DNA from: Streptomyces sp. NBC_01296 | GTDB taxonomy: Bacteria > Actinomycetota > Actinomycetes > Streptomycetales > Streptomycetaceae | Direction: 5' to 3' | Assembly (NCBI RefSeq): GCF_035984415.1 | Contig: NZ_CP130720.1 | Span: 2,542,001-2,606,000, forward strand | DNA: 64,000 nt | Part shown: positions 35,882 through 44,001 of the stretch, piece by piece | Position numbering within the stretch: the first letter of the stretch is position 1 | Layout of the letters: each line of letters starts with the position of its first letter | Position numbers and translations under genes: made by a program | Notes under the pieces: generated by a model | What the model saw: the letters and a program-made list of their open reading frames with translations, nothing else | Told to the model about the DNA's origin: nothing | Databases searched by the model: none

Positions 35882-36861
35882 GCGGCCCCCTTCACGGTCA
35901 GTTCCACGGCACGCCCGGTCCATGCGGACTCCGCGGCGGCCTGGGTGATACGGATGGCGGCCAGCGCGTCCCGCGGCCCCAGACGAGGCTCCGGCCCGCC
36001 CAGGAACCCCTCGGCGAACTCGCGGATTTCGGAGACGAACGGCTTCTCCCCGAAGTGCCCGAAGTGGGGGGCCGCGTCGCCGAACACCCGGATCTCCTGA
36101 GGCCATTCGGAGTCGTAGTGCACCGTCCCGCCCGTGCCCGAGACGCGGTAGGTGAGGCGGAAGGGCGGTTGCGGCGTCGCCGTCCACCGGCCCACGACCT
36201 GGCTGAGCGCGCCGCTGGCGTGGGTGAGGACGACGGTTGCGACGCCGACGGCCCCGGTCGGGGCCGGAGCGGCGATCTCACCCTGATAGGAGGCGTGCAC
36301 CCGTACGACGTCCCCGAAGACCCAGTAGGCGATGTCGACGCCGTGCAGCAGCTGATCGGTCAGGATCCCGCCCGAACGCGCGGACGCGTGGCCGGTCCAG
36401 GGCCGCGGGTGGTAGCCGGCGACGGTGAACCGGGCGACCGTGCCCGTACCCAGGCTGCCTGCTGCCACCAGCTCGTGGAGCCGGGCGTAGGCCGGGGCGA
36501 ACCGTACGTTGTGGGTCGGGTAGAGCCGTACGCCGGCCTGCTCCGCCGCGGCGACGATCTCCTCCGCCTCGGCCGTGCTGGCCGCCAGCGGCTTCTCGCA
36601 GACCACCCCCACACCCGCGGCAATGGCGGTCATGGCGATGTCGTAGTGGCTGTCCGTCGGGGTGCAGATGTCCACGGCGTCCGCGCCGTCCAGCGCTTCG
36701 TCCAGGGAACCGACGGCCTTGGCGCCGAATTCGTGTGCGAGTTCCTCGGCGCGTCCGTCGGTGGAGTAGACGCGCACGGACGCCCCGACGGTGGTCCACG
36801 CGTCCAGATGGAAGCGTGCTATCAGTCCTGCGCCGATCAGTGCTACTTCAAGTTGCCGCAT
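35878..36861 (-). CDS. Gfo/Idh/MocA-family NAD(P)-dependent oxidoreductase (RifS/RifT-like)
   Basis: 327 residues. Intact N-terminal Rossmann motif VALIGAGLIARFH (about 5-17), DICTPTDSHYD, catalytic EKP in CEKPLA (about 93-98), HNVRFAPAY (about 118) and the C-terminal GGILTDQLLHGVDIAYW stretch with the family's conserved Asp/His pair (about 167-183). These enzymes transfer hydride between NAD(P) and an alcohol/ketone or cyclohexane-type substrate. Start ATG 36861 has a G-rich Shine-Dalgarno (GGGG) close upstream. It is the first gene of a two-gene operon at the cluster edge, coupled to its degenerate paralogue. By analogy with rifS-rifT it may dehydrogenate the reduced first-module position of a proansamycin to give the aromatic hydroxynaphthalene/naphthoquinone. 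Alternative: a RifL-like role in aminosugar/AHBA supply, less likely without a neighbouring aminotransferase. Confidence 0.88.
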   Translation of the reverse strand: MRQLEVALIGAGLIARFHLDAWTTVGASVRVYSTDGRAEELAHEFGAKAVGSLDEALDGADAVDICTPTDSHYDIAMTAIAAGVGVVCEKPLAASTAEAEEIVAAAEQAGVRLYPTHNVRFAPAYARLHELVAAGSLGTGTVARFTVAGYHPRPWTGHASARSGGILTDQLLHGVDIAYWVFGDVVRVHASYQGEIAAPAPTGAVGVATVVLTHASGALSQVVGRWTATPQPPFRLTYRVSGTGGTVHYDSEWPQEIRVFGDAAPHFGHFGEKPFVSEIREFAEGFLGGPEPRLGPRDALAAIRITQAAAESAWTGRAVELTVKGAA

Positions 36862-37019
36862 GGCATCCCCAGCCCTTTTTCCCGCTGCCGACCGTCAAGT
36901 GAAGCCTTCGGATGGCGTGCTGCTGCGGACGGCCAACAGGAAGGTCACTCCCGGCACGGCTGCCGACGCCCTGCACGTCTGAAGCCTGATCAGTCTCGCG
37001 CGCACCGCTGGTCGGGGGC

Positions 37020-37037
37020 CATCACCAACGTGGGTAG
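37020..37037 (-). promoter_or_regulatory. One-mismatch RifZ-type box upstream of the oxidoreductase pair
   Basis: The minus strand reads CTACC-CACGTTGG-TGATG, one base off the RifZ box CTACC-N8-GGATG and in the same orientation as the exact box at 34748-34765. It lies about 160 nt upstream of ATG 36861 in the 216-bp gap (36862-37077) that separates the cluster from thymidine kinase; I see no other clear element in that gap. A weak -10-like GAGACT follows 22 nt downstream. Confidence 0.45.
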
Positions 37038-37077
37038 TCCCAGCAAGGGACCGGCCGGATCGCCTTCGCGCGGGCGG

Positions 37078-37728
37078 TCAGCCGTGGTTGACGGGGAGGA
37101 CGTCCGGGGAGAGGGCGCCGGCGTGGGCGGCGGCCGAGGTCATCCGCTTGCGGTGGTGGCGGCGGCAGAGAACCTCGTAGCCGATCTCCTCCGCCGGGCG
37201 GTTCACGTCCCCGACGACGACCTGGGCACCCTCCACGACCATCTCGCCGCCCACCGTACGGGCGTTGTGCGTGGCGCGGGCACCGCACCAGCACAGGGCC
37301 TCCACCTGCAGCTGTTCGAGGCGGTCCGCCAGCTCGATCAGACGCTGGGAGCCCGGGAAGAGCTTGGTGCGGAAGTCGGTCGTGATCCCGAAGGCGAAGA
37401 CGTCCATGTCGAGGTCGTCCACGATCCGCGCCAGCTGGTCGATCTGCTCGGGGGCGAGGAACTGCGCCTCGTCCACGATCACGTAGTCCGCCTTGCCGCC
37501 CTTGGACAGCTGCGCGACCAGGTACGCGTACAGGTCCATCCCCTCCGGCGCCTCGACCGCCTCGGTCACCAGACCCAGGCGCGAGGACAGCTTGCCCTCG
37601 CCCGCCCGGTCGTCCCGCGTGAAGATCACGCCCTGGAGCCCCCGCGCATCGCGGTTGTGGGCGATCTGGAGCGCCAGAGTGCTCTTTCCGCAGTCCATCG
37701 TTCCGGAGAAGAACACCAGCTCGGGCAT
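37078..37728 (-). CDS. tdk: Thymidine kinase (type II)
   Basis: 216 residues. Phosphorylates thymidine (and deoxyuridine) with ATP in the nucleotide salvage pathway. P-loop GTMDCGKST (about 9-17), Walker B-like DEAQF (about 85-89), and structural zinc-site cysteines in the lasso region (CWCGARATH about 145; CRRHHRK about 188). Length matches type II enzymes. Start ATG 37728. It lies 60 bp after the phosphatase-superfamily gene in the same direction and is the first housekeeping gene outside the polyketide cluster. Confidence 0.96.
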   Translation of the reverse strand: MPELVFFSGTMDCGKSTLALQIAHNRDARGLQGVIFTRDDRAGEGKLSSRLGLVTEAVEAPEGMDLYAYLVAQLSKGGKADYVIVDEAQFLAPEQIDQLARIVDDLDMDVFAFGITTDFRTKLFPGSQRLIELADRLEQLQVEALCWCGARATHNARTVGGEMVVEGAQVVVGDVNRPAEEIGYEVLCRRHHRKRMTSAAAHAGALSPDVLPVNHG

Positions 37729-37788
37729 GGGAAGTACGGGACCTTTCGGGTCGTGGGCGGCAGGGGCGGGGCGGGGAAGAAGGGTCGG

Positions 37789-38991
37789 TCAGGTGCGGAT
37801 CTCGAGCAGCGGGACCAGCTGCTCGGCCGCCGTCATGGAGCCGTGCATGCCGACGAGGGCGGACTCGTTGGGCTCCTTGCGCGAGGCGGTGATGGCCACA
37901 TCTGCCTGGGCGGCCGCGACCACGTCGCCGATCCGGCCGAGCACGCGCTCGTCGCACTCCCCCGGCGCGCCGAACCAGCCCCGTTCCAGGGCCTCTTCAC
38001 GGCTCGCGATCCAGAACCGGTCGCCCAGCACCTCGCGCCACACCGTCAGGACGTCGGCCTCGGCGCCCGGTACGGCGTACACGTGCCGGGCCCGGCCCTC
38101 GCCGCCGAGCAGGGCCACGCCCGCGCCCAGCTCCCAGTCCTCGTCGAAGTCGATCCGGGAGTCCTCGTCGAAGGGGACGTCCACCATGCCGTGGTCGGCG
38201 GTCACGTACAGCGCCGTACGCGGCGGGAGTTGCTCGGCGAGCCGCTGCACCAGCCGGTCGACGTACATCAGCTGGCCGCGCCAGGCGTCGGAGTTCACGC
38301 CGTGCCGGTGGCCGGCCCCGTCGAGCTCGCTGTAGTACGTGTACACCAGCGAGCGGTCGCCGGCTGCGAGGCGCTCGGCCGCGAGGTCCATCCGCTCCTC
38401 GCCGGTCATCCGGCCGAGGAAGGTGCCGCCGCTCAGCGCGATCTTGGTGAGCGGGGTGGTCTGGAACGCGGGCGAGGAAACCTGCGCCGTCGCCACCCCC
38501 GCCTTGTCGGCCTGCTGGAAGACGGTCGGGTACGGCTGCCAGGGCTTCGGCTGGGTCCAGGGGTACCAGCGGAGCTGGTTCATCAGCTCGCCGGTGGCCG
38601 GATTGCGCACGGCGTAGCCGGGCAGGCCGTGCCGCGCGGGCGGCAGGCCGGTGCCGACGGAGGCCAGCGAGGTGGCGGTGGTCGCCGGGAAGCCTGCCGT
38701 TATCGGCCGGCCGGAGCCGCCGCGCGAGCTGCCGAGGAGGGAGTTCAGGTACGGGGCCTCGTCCGGGTGGGCCTTGATCTGCTCCCAGCCCATGCCGTCG
38801 ACCAGGAACACGCAGTTCCGGTCGGCCGGGGTCAGCTCGGCGATGGCGGCGGTGAACCCGGGGACGCCCTGGCCTGCCACGAGGGTCGGCAGCAGGTCGG
38901 CGAGCGAGCCGGTGCCGTACTCCGGAACGGGGGCGCCGGCGAGGTCCAGCAGCTCCGGCTCGTCCCAGTTCGACGGTGCGGAATAGGCCAT
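37789..38991 (-). CDS. Alkaline phosphatase superfamily protein (nucleotide pyrophosphatase/phosphodiesterase-like)
   Basis: 400 residues. Metal-binding and nucleophile motifs of the superfamily are visible: FLVDGMGWE (first Asp), the Thr nucleophile region GFPATTATSLASVGTG (about 101-116), DGAGHRHG, VTADHGM (Asp-His pair, about 260-266) and the C-terminal VGMHGSM. No signal peptide, so it is likely a cytosolic phosphodiesterase or phosphohydrolase; the substrate is unknown. Its ATG (38991) overlaps the last base of the DUF5998 stop codon (TGATG), so the genes are translationally coupled. Confidence 0.9.
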   Translation of the reverse strand: MAYSAPSNWDEPELLDLAGAPVPEYGTGSLADLLPTLVAGQGVPGFTAAIAELTPADRNCVFLVDGMGWEQIKAHPDEAPYLNSLLGSSRGGSGRPITAGFPATTATSLASVGTGLPPARHGLPGYAVRNPATGELMNQLRWYPWTQPKPWQPYPTVFQQADKAGVATAQVSSPAFQTTPLTKIALSGGTFLGRMTGEERMDLAAERLAAGDRSLVYTYYSELDGAGHRHGVNSDAWRGQLMYVDRLVQRLAEQLPPRTALYVTADHGMVDVPFDEDSRIDFDEDWELGAGVALLGGEGRARHVYAVPGAEADVLTVWREVLGDRFWIASREEALERGWFGAPGECDERVLGRIGDVVAAAQADVAITASRKEPNESALVGMHGSMTAAEQLVPLLEIRT

Positions 38992-39587
38992 CAGCGGGCG
39001 GAGGTGGAGGTGGCTGCCGTTGCTTCGCTGAGTGCCTGCGCGAAGACGAGGGTCTGGCGGACCGCCTCCGGGCCGTCGCCGGCCTCGCTGACGCGCAGGC
39101 TGAGGTCGTCGGCGGTGGAGTTGCCGGTGTAGCCGTGGTCGGAGTCGCAGTTCGGGTCGCCGCAGGCGGCGGGCTCCAGGTCGATCCGCGAGACCGCGCC
39201 CCAGCCGATGGTCAGGACGACCTCGCGGGGCAGGGTGCCGGGGGTGTACGACTCGGGGTTGGCGACGACGCGGCTGAGCACCACGGAGGAGATCGCGCCG
39301 ATCTTGACCGACTCGGTGGAGGTGGTCGCGTACGGGGACGGGGACCCGGCGTCGGCGGCCTGCTCGTCGGTGTGGCTCACGATGAAGCGGTTGCCGGTCA
39401 GGACCAGGACGGTGACGTGCCGGCGCACCTCGTTGGAGTCGAAGGTCGTCTCCTGGTGGACCAGGTACGACGAGATCGGCTCGCCGCCCACCGCGGCCTC
39501 CACGGCCTCGGCCACGAGGGCCGGGTAGTAGCCGCTGCGCTCGATCGCCGTGCGCAGCCCCTGGGTCGTCGTACCGGATTTCGCCAT
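38991..39587 (-). CDS. DUF5998 family protein
   Basis: 198 residues of unknown function, conserved in actinobacteria (DUF5998). The start is set at ATG 39587 (MAKSGTTTQGLRTAIERSGYYP), which matches the conserved N-terminus of the family and has AGGA upstream; in-frame ATGs at 39596 and 39617 would add only non-conserved residues. The protein is soluble and has a Cys pair in ACGDPNCDSDHGY (about 158) that could bind metal. It is translationally coupled to the downstream phosphatase-superfamily gene. Confidence 0.85.
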   Translation of the reverse strand: MAKSGTTTQGLRTAIERSGYYPALVAEAVEAAVGGEPISSYLVHQETTFDSNEVRRHVTVLVLTGNRFIVSHTDEQAADAGSPSPYATTSTESVKIGAISSVVLSRVVANPESYTPGTLPREVVLTIGWGAVSRIDLEPAACGDPNCDSDHGYTGNSTADDLSLRVSEAGDGPEAVRQTLVFAQALSEATAATSTSAR

Positions 39588-39660
39588 GGGGTCCATCCTA
39601 AGGCCCGTACGGGGCACCCCGGGCGCGCAGTGTCCGTCTTCCGGACCGGGCCGGACCCGC

Positions 39661-42501
39661 TCAGTAGCTGGGGAGTGTCCGGGGGCCGAGATCGGTGCGC
39701 GCCGGCGGACGGGCCACCCGGACCGTCGCGCTGAGCACGGAGAGGCCCTCCGTGGCGACGACCACGGGCTCGAGGGTGACTCCCACCACTTCGGGGTGGT
39801 CGTCCACGAGCCGGGACAGCCGCAGCAGGAGCTCCTCGAGGGCCGGGGTGTCCACGGGGTCGCTGCCGCGCCAGCCGAAGAGGAGGGGAGCGGTCCGGAT
39901 GGACCGGATCAGCCCGGCGGCGTCCCGCTCGGTGGCCGGGACGAGCCGGTGGGCGGTGTCGCCGAGCAGCTCGGAGGCGACGCCGGCGAGCCCGAAGGAG
40001 AGGACGGCTCCGGCGGCGGGGTCGATGACGGACCGCACGACGGTGTCGACCCCGCGCGGCACCATGGCCTGGACGACGGGGAGCAGCTCGCCGGGCGTCC
40101 CGAGGAGGTCGGTGAGCTCCTCGTACGAGCGGCGCAGATCGGCCTCGGTCGCGAGGTCGAGGCGTACGCCGCCGAGGTCCGCGCGGTGGCGCAGGTGCGG
40201 GGCGGTGGTCTTGAGGGCGACGGGGTAGCCCATGGCCCGGGCGGCCCGGACCGCGTCGTCCGCGGTGGGCGCGGGCAGGGTGGGGAGCACCCGGATCCCG
40301 TACCGGGCGAGCAGTGCGGCCGCGTCGGCCTCGGTGAGGGTGAGGACGGCGTCGCCGGCGTCCGCCAGGAGGCCGGCGAGCTGGGCGGCGGCTCCGGCCT
40401 CGTCGATGTCCTCGTACTCGGGAACCTGCCCGGCCTCGGCGTTGGCCCGCCGCCACTGCCCGTACCGGACGGCCTCGGCGACGGCCCGTACGGCCCGCTC
40501 GGCTGCCGGGTACGCCGGGATCCGCACGCCGGCGCCGCCGGCGTCCCCGCTCGCGCCTCCGGCCCCGTCGGCGTTCGAGGCGCGGGGGCGCGGGGGCAGA
40601 GCCCCCGGAAGCGGCGCCGCGCCCGACGACTCCGGCCGCACCGGCTCGGGCCGGACCCCGGCCCCCGGAAGGCCCCCCGCCGGGGACAGGGCGTCGACGA
40701 GCTCCGCCAGCTCCACGTGCACCACCGCCACCGGCTTGCCGGGATGCCCCGCCACCGCATCCCGCAGGGCTTCGGCCAGGTCGTCCTGCGGCTCCTGCTC
40801 GTTCACCCACGGAATCACGGTGACGATCACGGCATCGTTCTCGGCGGAGCCCAGCGCCGCCCCCAGCGCTTCTCGGAAGTCCTCCGGCGTCGCCGCCGTG
40901 GTCAGGTCCAGCGGGGCCCCCGGCCGCAGCCCCTGCGTGAGGCAGGCGTCGTACGTGAGGACACCCAGCGACTCCGAGTTGCCGAGGATCGCCACGCGCG
41001 GCCCGGCCGGCAGCGGCTGCGAGGCCAGCAGCAGCCCGACGTCCACCAGCTCCGTCACGGTGTCGACGCGGATCACCCCGGCCTGCCGCAGCAGCGCCGA
41101 GACCGTGGTGTCCGGGAGCCTGGTCCCGGGGACCACGTGCCCGGCCGGGGTGTGGCGGCCGCCCTTCGCGACGACCACCGGCTTCACGGCTGCCGTCCGC
41201 CGCGCGAGCCGGGTGAATTTCCGCGGGTTGCCCAGGGTTTCGAGGTACATCAGCGCGACGTCGGTGGCCTCGTCCTCGTACCAGTACTGCAGGATGTCGT
41301 TGCCGGAGACGTCCGCCCTGTTGCCCGCCGAGACGAAGGACGACAGGCCCTCGCCGCGCCGCAGCAGCGCGGAGAGCAGCGAGATGCCGATCGCCCCGGA
41401 CTGGGTGAACAGCCCGATGCGGCCCCGGACCGGCGCGGGCGCCGGGGTCAGGGAGGCGTTGAGTCCGACCTCCGGCGCGGTGTTGATCACGCCGTACGCG
41501 TTCGGCCCGATCAACCGCATCCCGTACGAGCGCACCTGGCGCACCAGTTCGCGCTGCCGGTCGAGCCCGGCCGCGCCGCTCTCCCCGTAGCCGGCGGAGA
41601 GCACCACCAGCCCCTGCACCCCGTGCTCGCCGCACGCGGCCACGGCCTCGGGGACGCGCTCGGCGGGGACGGCGATCACCGCGAGGTCGACCGGGGAGTC
41701 GATGTCGCCGAGCCCGCGGTAGGCCCGTACGCCGTCCAGCAGGTCGGTGGTGACGGCCTCGTTCACGGCGTACAGGTGGCCCTGGAAGCCGCCGTCGCGC
41801 AGGTTCCGCAGCACCGCCGCGCCGACTCCCCCGCCGGAGCGGCTGACTCCGATCACCGCCACCGAGCCGGGGGCCAGCAGCCGCTGCACGGAGCGGGCCT
41901 CGGCACGCTGTTCGCGGGCGCGCTGCACGGCCAGGGACTCGGCGGTGGGTTCGAGGTCGAGGGTGAGGTGGACGGAGCCGCCCTCGAAGCTGCGCTTCTG
42001 CTGGTAGCCGACGTCGGTGAAGACCTTGATCATCTTGCTGTTGGCGGGCAGCACCTCGGCCGCGAACCGGCGGATGCCCCGCTCGCGGGCGACCGCGCCG
42101 ATGTGCTCGAGGAGGGCGGAGGCGACTCCGCGGCCCTGGTGGGCGTCCTGGACGAGGAAGGCCACCTCGGCCTCGTCGGCGGGGGCGGAGGCGGGCCGGC
42201 CGTCGGGGCCGATCCGGTCGTAGCGGACGGTGCCGATGAACTCCTCGCCGACGGTCGCCGCGAGGCCGACCCGGTCCACGTAGTCGTGGTGCGTGAAGCG
42301 GTGCACGTCGCGGTCGGACAGCCGGGGGTAGGGCGCGAAGAAGCGGTAGTACTTCGACTCGTCGGAGACCTGCTCGTAGAAGCTGACCAGCCGGCCCGCG
42401 TCCTCCGTGGTGATCGGCCTGATCCGGGCGGTGCCGCCGTCACGCAGGACGACGTCCGCTTCCCAGTGGGCCGGGTACGAGGGGTCCGACGCGGTGGTCA
42501 T
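39661..42501 (-). CDS. Bifunctional GNAT acetyltransferase / ADP-forming acyl-CoA synthetase-like protein (Pat-type)
   Basis: 946 residues. The N-terminal GNAT domain (about 1-190) has the acetyl-CoA loop QDAHQGRGVASALLEHI (about 115-131). It is followed by the ADP-forming acyl-CoA synthetase layout: CoA-binding Rossmann domain beginning VAVIGVSRSGGGVG (about 209), ligase-CoA domain with TQSGAIGISLL (about 365), and a C-terminal ATP-grasp domain (about 720-935). A low-complexity Pro/Gly/Ala linker at about 605-660 separates the halves. In the family this architecture belongs to protein lysine acetyltransferases that inactivate AMP-forming acyl-CoA synthetases; Streptomyces lividans PatA, as I recall, has the same GNAT-first order. 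Likely role: acetyl-CoA-linked control of acyl-CoA synthetases. Transcribed divergently from ptsH. Confidence 0.9.
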   Translation of the reverse strand: MTTASDPSYPAHWEADVVLRDGGTARIRPITTEDAGRLVSFYEQVSDESKYYRFFAPYPRLSDRDVHRFTHHDYVDRVGLAATVGEEFIGTVRYDRIGPDGRPASAPADEAEVAFLVQDAHQGRGVASALLEHIGAVARERGIRRFAAEVLPANSKMIKVFTDVGYQQKRSFEGGSVHLTLDLEPTAESLAVQRAREQRAEARSVQRLLAPGSVAVIGVSRSGGGVGAAVLRNLRDGGFQGHLYAVNEAVTTDLLDGVRAYRGLGDIDSPVDLAVIAVPAERVPEAVAACGEHGVQGLVVLSAGYGESGAAGLDRQRELVRQVRSYGMRLIGPNAYGVINTAPEVGLNASLTPAPAPVRGRIGLFTQSGAIGISLLSALLRRGEGLSSFVSAGNRADVSGNDILQYWYEDEATDVALMYLETLGNPRKFTRLARRTAAVKPVVVAKGGRHTPAGHVVPGTRLPDTTVSALLRQAGVIRVDTVTELVDVGLLLASQPLPAGPRVAILGNSESLGVLTYDACLTQGLRPGAPLDLTTAATPEDFREALGAALGSAENDAVIVTVIPWVNEQEPQDDLAEALRDAVAGHPGKPVAVVHVELAELVDALSPAGGLPGAGVRPEPVRPESSGAAPLPGALPPRPRASNADGAGGASGDAGGAGVRIPAYPAAERAVRAVAEAVRYGQWRRANAEAGQVPEYEDIDEAGAAAQLAGLLADAGDAVLTLTEADAAALLARYGIRVLPTLPAPTADDAVRAARAMGYPVALKTTAPHLRHRADLGGVRLDLATEADLRRSYEELTDLLGTPGELLPVVQAMVPRGVDTVVRSVIDPAAGAVLSFGLAGVASELLGDTAHRLVPATERDAAGLIRSIRTAPLLFGWRGSDPVDTPALEELLLRLSRLVDDHPEVVGVTLEPVVVATEGLSVLSATVRVARPPARTDLGPRTLPSY

Positions 42502-42646
42502 GCGGCGATCTTAAGGCCCGGACCGGCCGGACAGCTCCTGCGCGGCGCGCGAGGCAAGTAGGGACAAACAAGTGCAAGCTGGGGTACGTCGAACGGCAGA
42601 GGATCCGAACCTGAGGCCGGTCGGAGCATTCGAGGCGTCGTGAGAG

Positions 42647-42662
42647 ACTGGTCTAGACAACC
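42647..42662 (+). promoter_or_regulatory. DasR-responsive element (dre) upstream of ptsH
   Basis: ACTGGTCTAGACAACC matches the Streptomyces dre consensus ACTGGTCTAGACCACT over its first 12 bases and 14 of 16 positions overall. It is 24 nt upstream of the ptsH start. DasR, the GlcNAc-responsive HutC/GntR regulator, controls pts genes in Streptomyces, so ptsH is probably repressed by DasR. Confidence 0.85.
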
Positions 42663-42685
42663 GTAAGAACCTGAAGGGCATCACC

Positions 42686-42967
42686 ATGGCAGAGCGCCGC
42701 GTCAACGTCGGCTGGGCCGAGGGCCTGCACGCTCGTCCCGCCTCGATCTTCGTCCGCGCGACGACCGCTTCCGGCGTCCCGGTGACCATCTCGAAGGCCG
42801 ACGGGAACCCCGTCAACGCCGCGTCCATGCTCGCGGTGCTGGGCCTCGGCGCCCAGGGCGGCGAGGAGATCATCCTCGCGTCCGACGCCGAGGGCGCCGA
42901 GGCGGCGCTGGACCGCCTCGCCAAGCTGGTCGCCGAGGGTCTCGAGGAGCTCCCCGAGACCGTCTGA
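42686..42967 (+). CDS. ptsH: Phosphocarrier protein HPr of the PEP:sugar phosphotransferase system
   Basis: 93 residues. HPr accepts phosphate from enzyme I and passes it to sugar-specific EIIA proteins. The active-site His15 is in the canonical GLHARPAS (13-20). The region of the regulatory serine reads NAASMLAVLGL. Start ATG 42686 has GAAGGG about 8 nt upstream. Single-gene unit: dre operator in front, strong hairpin terminator behind. In Streptomyces this PTS serves mainly N-acetylglucosamine uptake. Confidence 0.97.
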   Translation: MAERRVNVGWAEGLHARPASIFVRATTASGVPVTISKADGNPVNAASMLAVLGLGAQGGEEIILASDAEGAEAALDRLAKLVAEGLEELPETV

Positions 42968-42996
42968 CCCTTCGGGTTCACCCCCGGACATGCGAC

Positions 42997-43033
42997 GAAG
43001 CCGCGGCCGCCGGAATTCCGGAGCCGCGGCTTC
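42997..43033 (+). terminator. Hairpin terminator of ptsH
   Basis: Perfect 11-base arms GAAGCCGCGGC (42997-43007) and GCCGCGGCTTC (43023-43033) enclose an inner palindrome CCGGAATTCCGG, followed by CTCGTTTT. It lies between convergent ptsH and the GntR gene, so it may act on both strands. Confidence 0.85.
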
Positions 43034-43134
43034 CTCGTTTTCGGGAATTCCATCGTCCGTGCCGGGAGACCGCGAATGCACCGCCAATGCGCCGTGAATT
43101 CGGCCGCCGCCTCCACAGTAATACGCGCTATTTG

Positions 43135-43800
43135 TTAATGCGGACCGCCCGACATGTTTACGGCATGTTGCGAAGTCCTCACGCGCAGCCGGTGCGCCCC
43201 GGCCGCCCGGTCCGCGTGGATCGCCGTCAGCGCCCGCGCCCGCTCGGCGTCCCCGCGCGCCACCGCGTCCACGATCGCCCCGTGCTCCGCCCAGGACTCC
43301 ACAGGCCGGGCCGGCGCCTCCACGGCGTACATCCACGCGACCTTGTGCCGCATCTGCGTCAGCAGCGCGATCAGCCCGGGGCTGCCGGAGGCCTGGGCGA
43401 GGGTCTCGTGGAACCAGCCCCCCAGGGACCGCAGATCCTCGCCCTGGCCCCGCCTGGCCCGCTCCTGGCCCAGTCTGACCAGCCCGCGCAGCACCTTCAG
43501 GTGGGCCTCGGTACGCCGGCGGGCGGCCCGGGCCGCCGCCAGCGGCTCGATCAGCATCCGCAGTTCCAGGAGGTCGGCCGCCTCCTGCTCGGTGGGCTCG
43601 GCGACGCAGGCGCCCGCATGCCGCCGGGTGGTGACGAAGCCCTCGGACTCCAGGGTCCGCAGCGCCTCGCGGACGGGGACGCGGGAGACCCCGTACCGGC
43701 GGGCCAGCAGCTCCTCGGTCAGCCGGCCGCCCGGCTCGAAGACTCCGGAGACGATGTCGTCGCGGATTGCCGTGCATACCGCGTGCGCAGGAATACGCAA
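43135..43800 (-). CDS. GntR-family transcriptional regulator (FadR/FCD subfamily)
   Basis: 221 residues. N-terminal winged helix-turn-helix (about 1-65: IRDDIVSGVFEPGGRLTEELLA, then RYGVSRVPVREALRTLESEG) and an all-helical FCD effector domain (about 80-205, with metal-site His candidates such as WFHETL and the late AEHGAI and AIHADR). The start is TTG 43800, supported by a perfect GGAGG 7 nt upstream. The effector is probably a small carboxylate, as for other FCD proteins; targets are unknown. It is not DasR, which belongs to the HutC subfamily, despite lying next to the dre-controlled ptsH. Confidence 0.9.
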   Translation of the reverse strand: MRIPAHAVCTAIRDDIVSGVFEPGGRLTEELLARRYGVSRVPVREALRTLESEGFVTTRRHAGACVAEPTEQEAADLLELRMLIEPLAAARAARRRTEAHLKVLRGLVRLGQERARRGQGEDLRSLGGWFHETLAQASGSPGLIALLTQMRHKVAWMYAVEAPARPVESWAEHGAIVDAVARGDAERARALTAIHADRAAGAHRLRVRTSQHAVNMSGGPH

Positions 43801-43954
43801 GTCCGGACCTCCGCCTATTTCCGACTGCCGACGCCATTGCCGCGACCGTGCTCGGATCGTACTGGGACTCTATTGCAACACGCGATGTTTTCCGAGCGCG
43901 GACGGAAATCGCGAATATTTACAGCCACAATGCGGCCGCTTGCGGCCACAACGC

Positions 43955-43985
43955 GAAGGCCCCGGCTCGGGGAGCCGGGGCCTTC
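43955..43985 (-). terminator. Hairpin terminator of the M23 peptidase gene
   Basis: Perfect 14-base arms GAAGGCCCCGGCTC (43955-43968) and GAGCCGGGGCCTTC (43972-43985) with a GGG loop. It starts 17 bp downstream of the peptidase stop and lies between that gene and the GntR gene. Confidence 0.88.
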
Positions 43986-44001
43986 GGTGAAGTGCTGCGG
44001 G

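Noticed and set aside
35882..36187. N-terminal extension of the second oxidoreductase
   Set aside because: The extra residues are a frame-shifted reading of the preceding oxidoreductase; the MKVAVLSF start with ATGA coupling is far better.
1..37037. AHBA synthase, amide synthase (RifF-like), thioesterase or RifZ-like regulator within the window
   Set aside because: None of the minus- or plus-strand reading frames here shows the PLP-aminotransferase, arylamine acetyltransferase, thioesterase or LuxR motifs; they must lie beyond the left edge if present.
36055..39132. 1,025-codon plus-strand open frame across the oxidoreductase, tdk and phosphatase genes
   Set aside because: Crosses several convincing minus-strand genes and gap regions and has no family features.
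43135..43800. GntR gene considered as DasR because of the nearby dre site
   Set aside because: The C-terminal domain is all-helical FCD/FadR type, whereas DasR has a HutC/UTRA domain.
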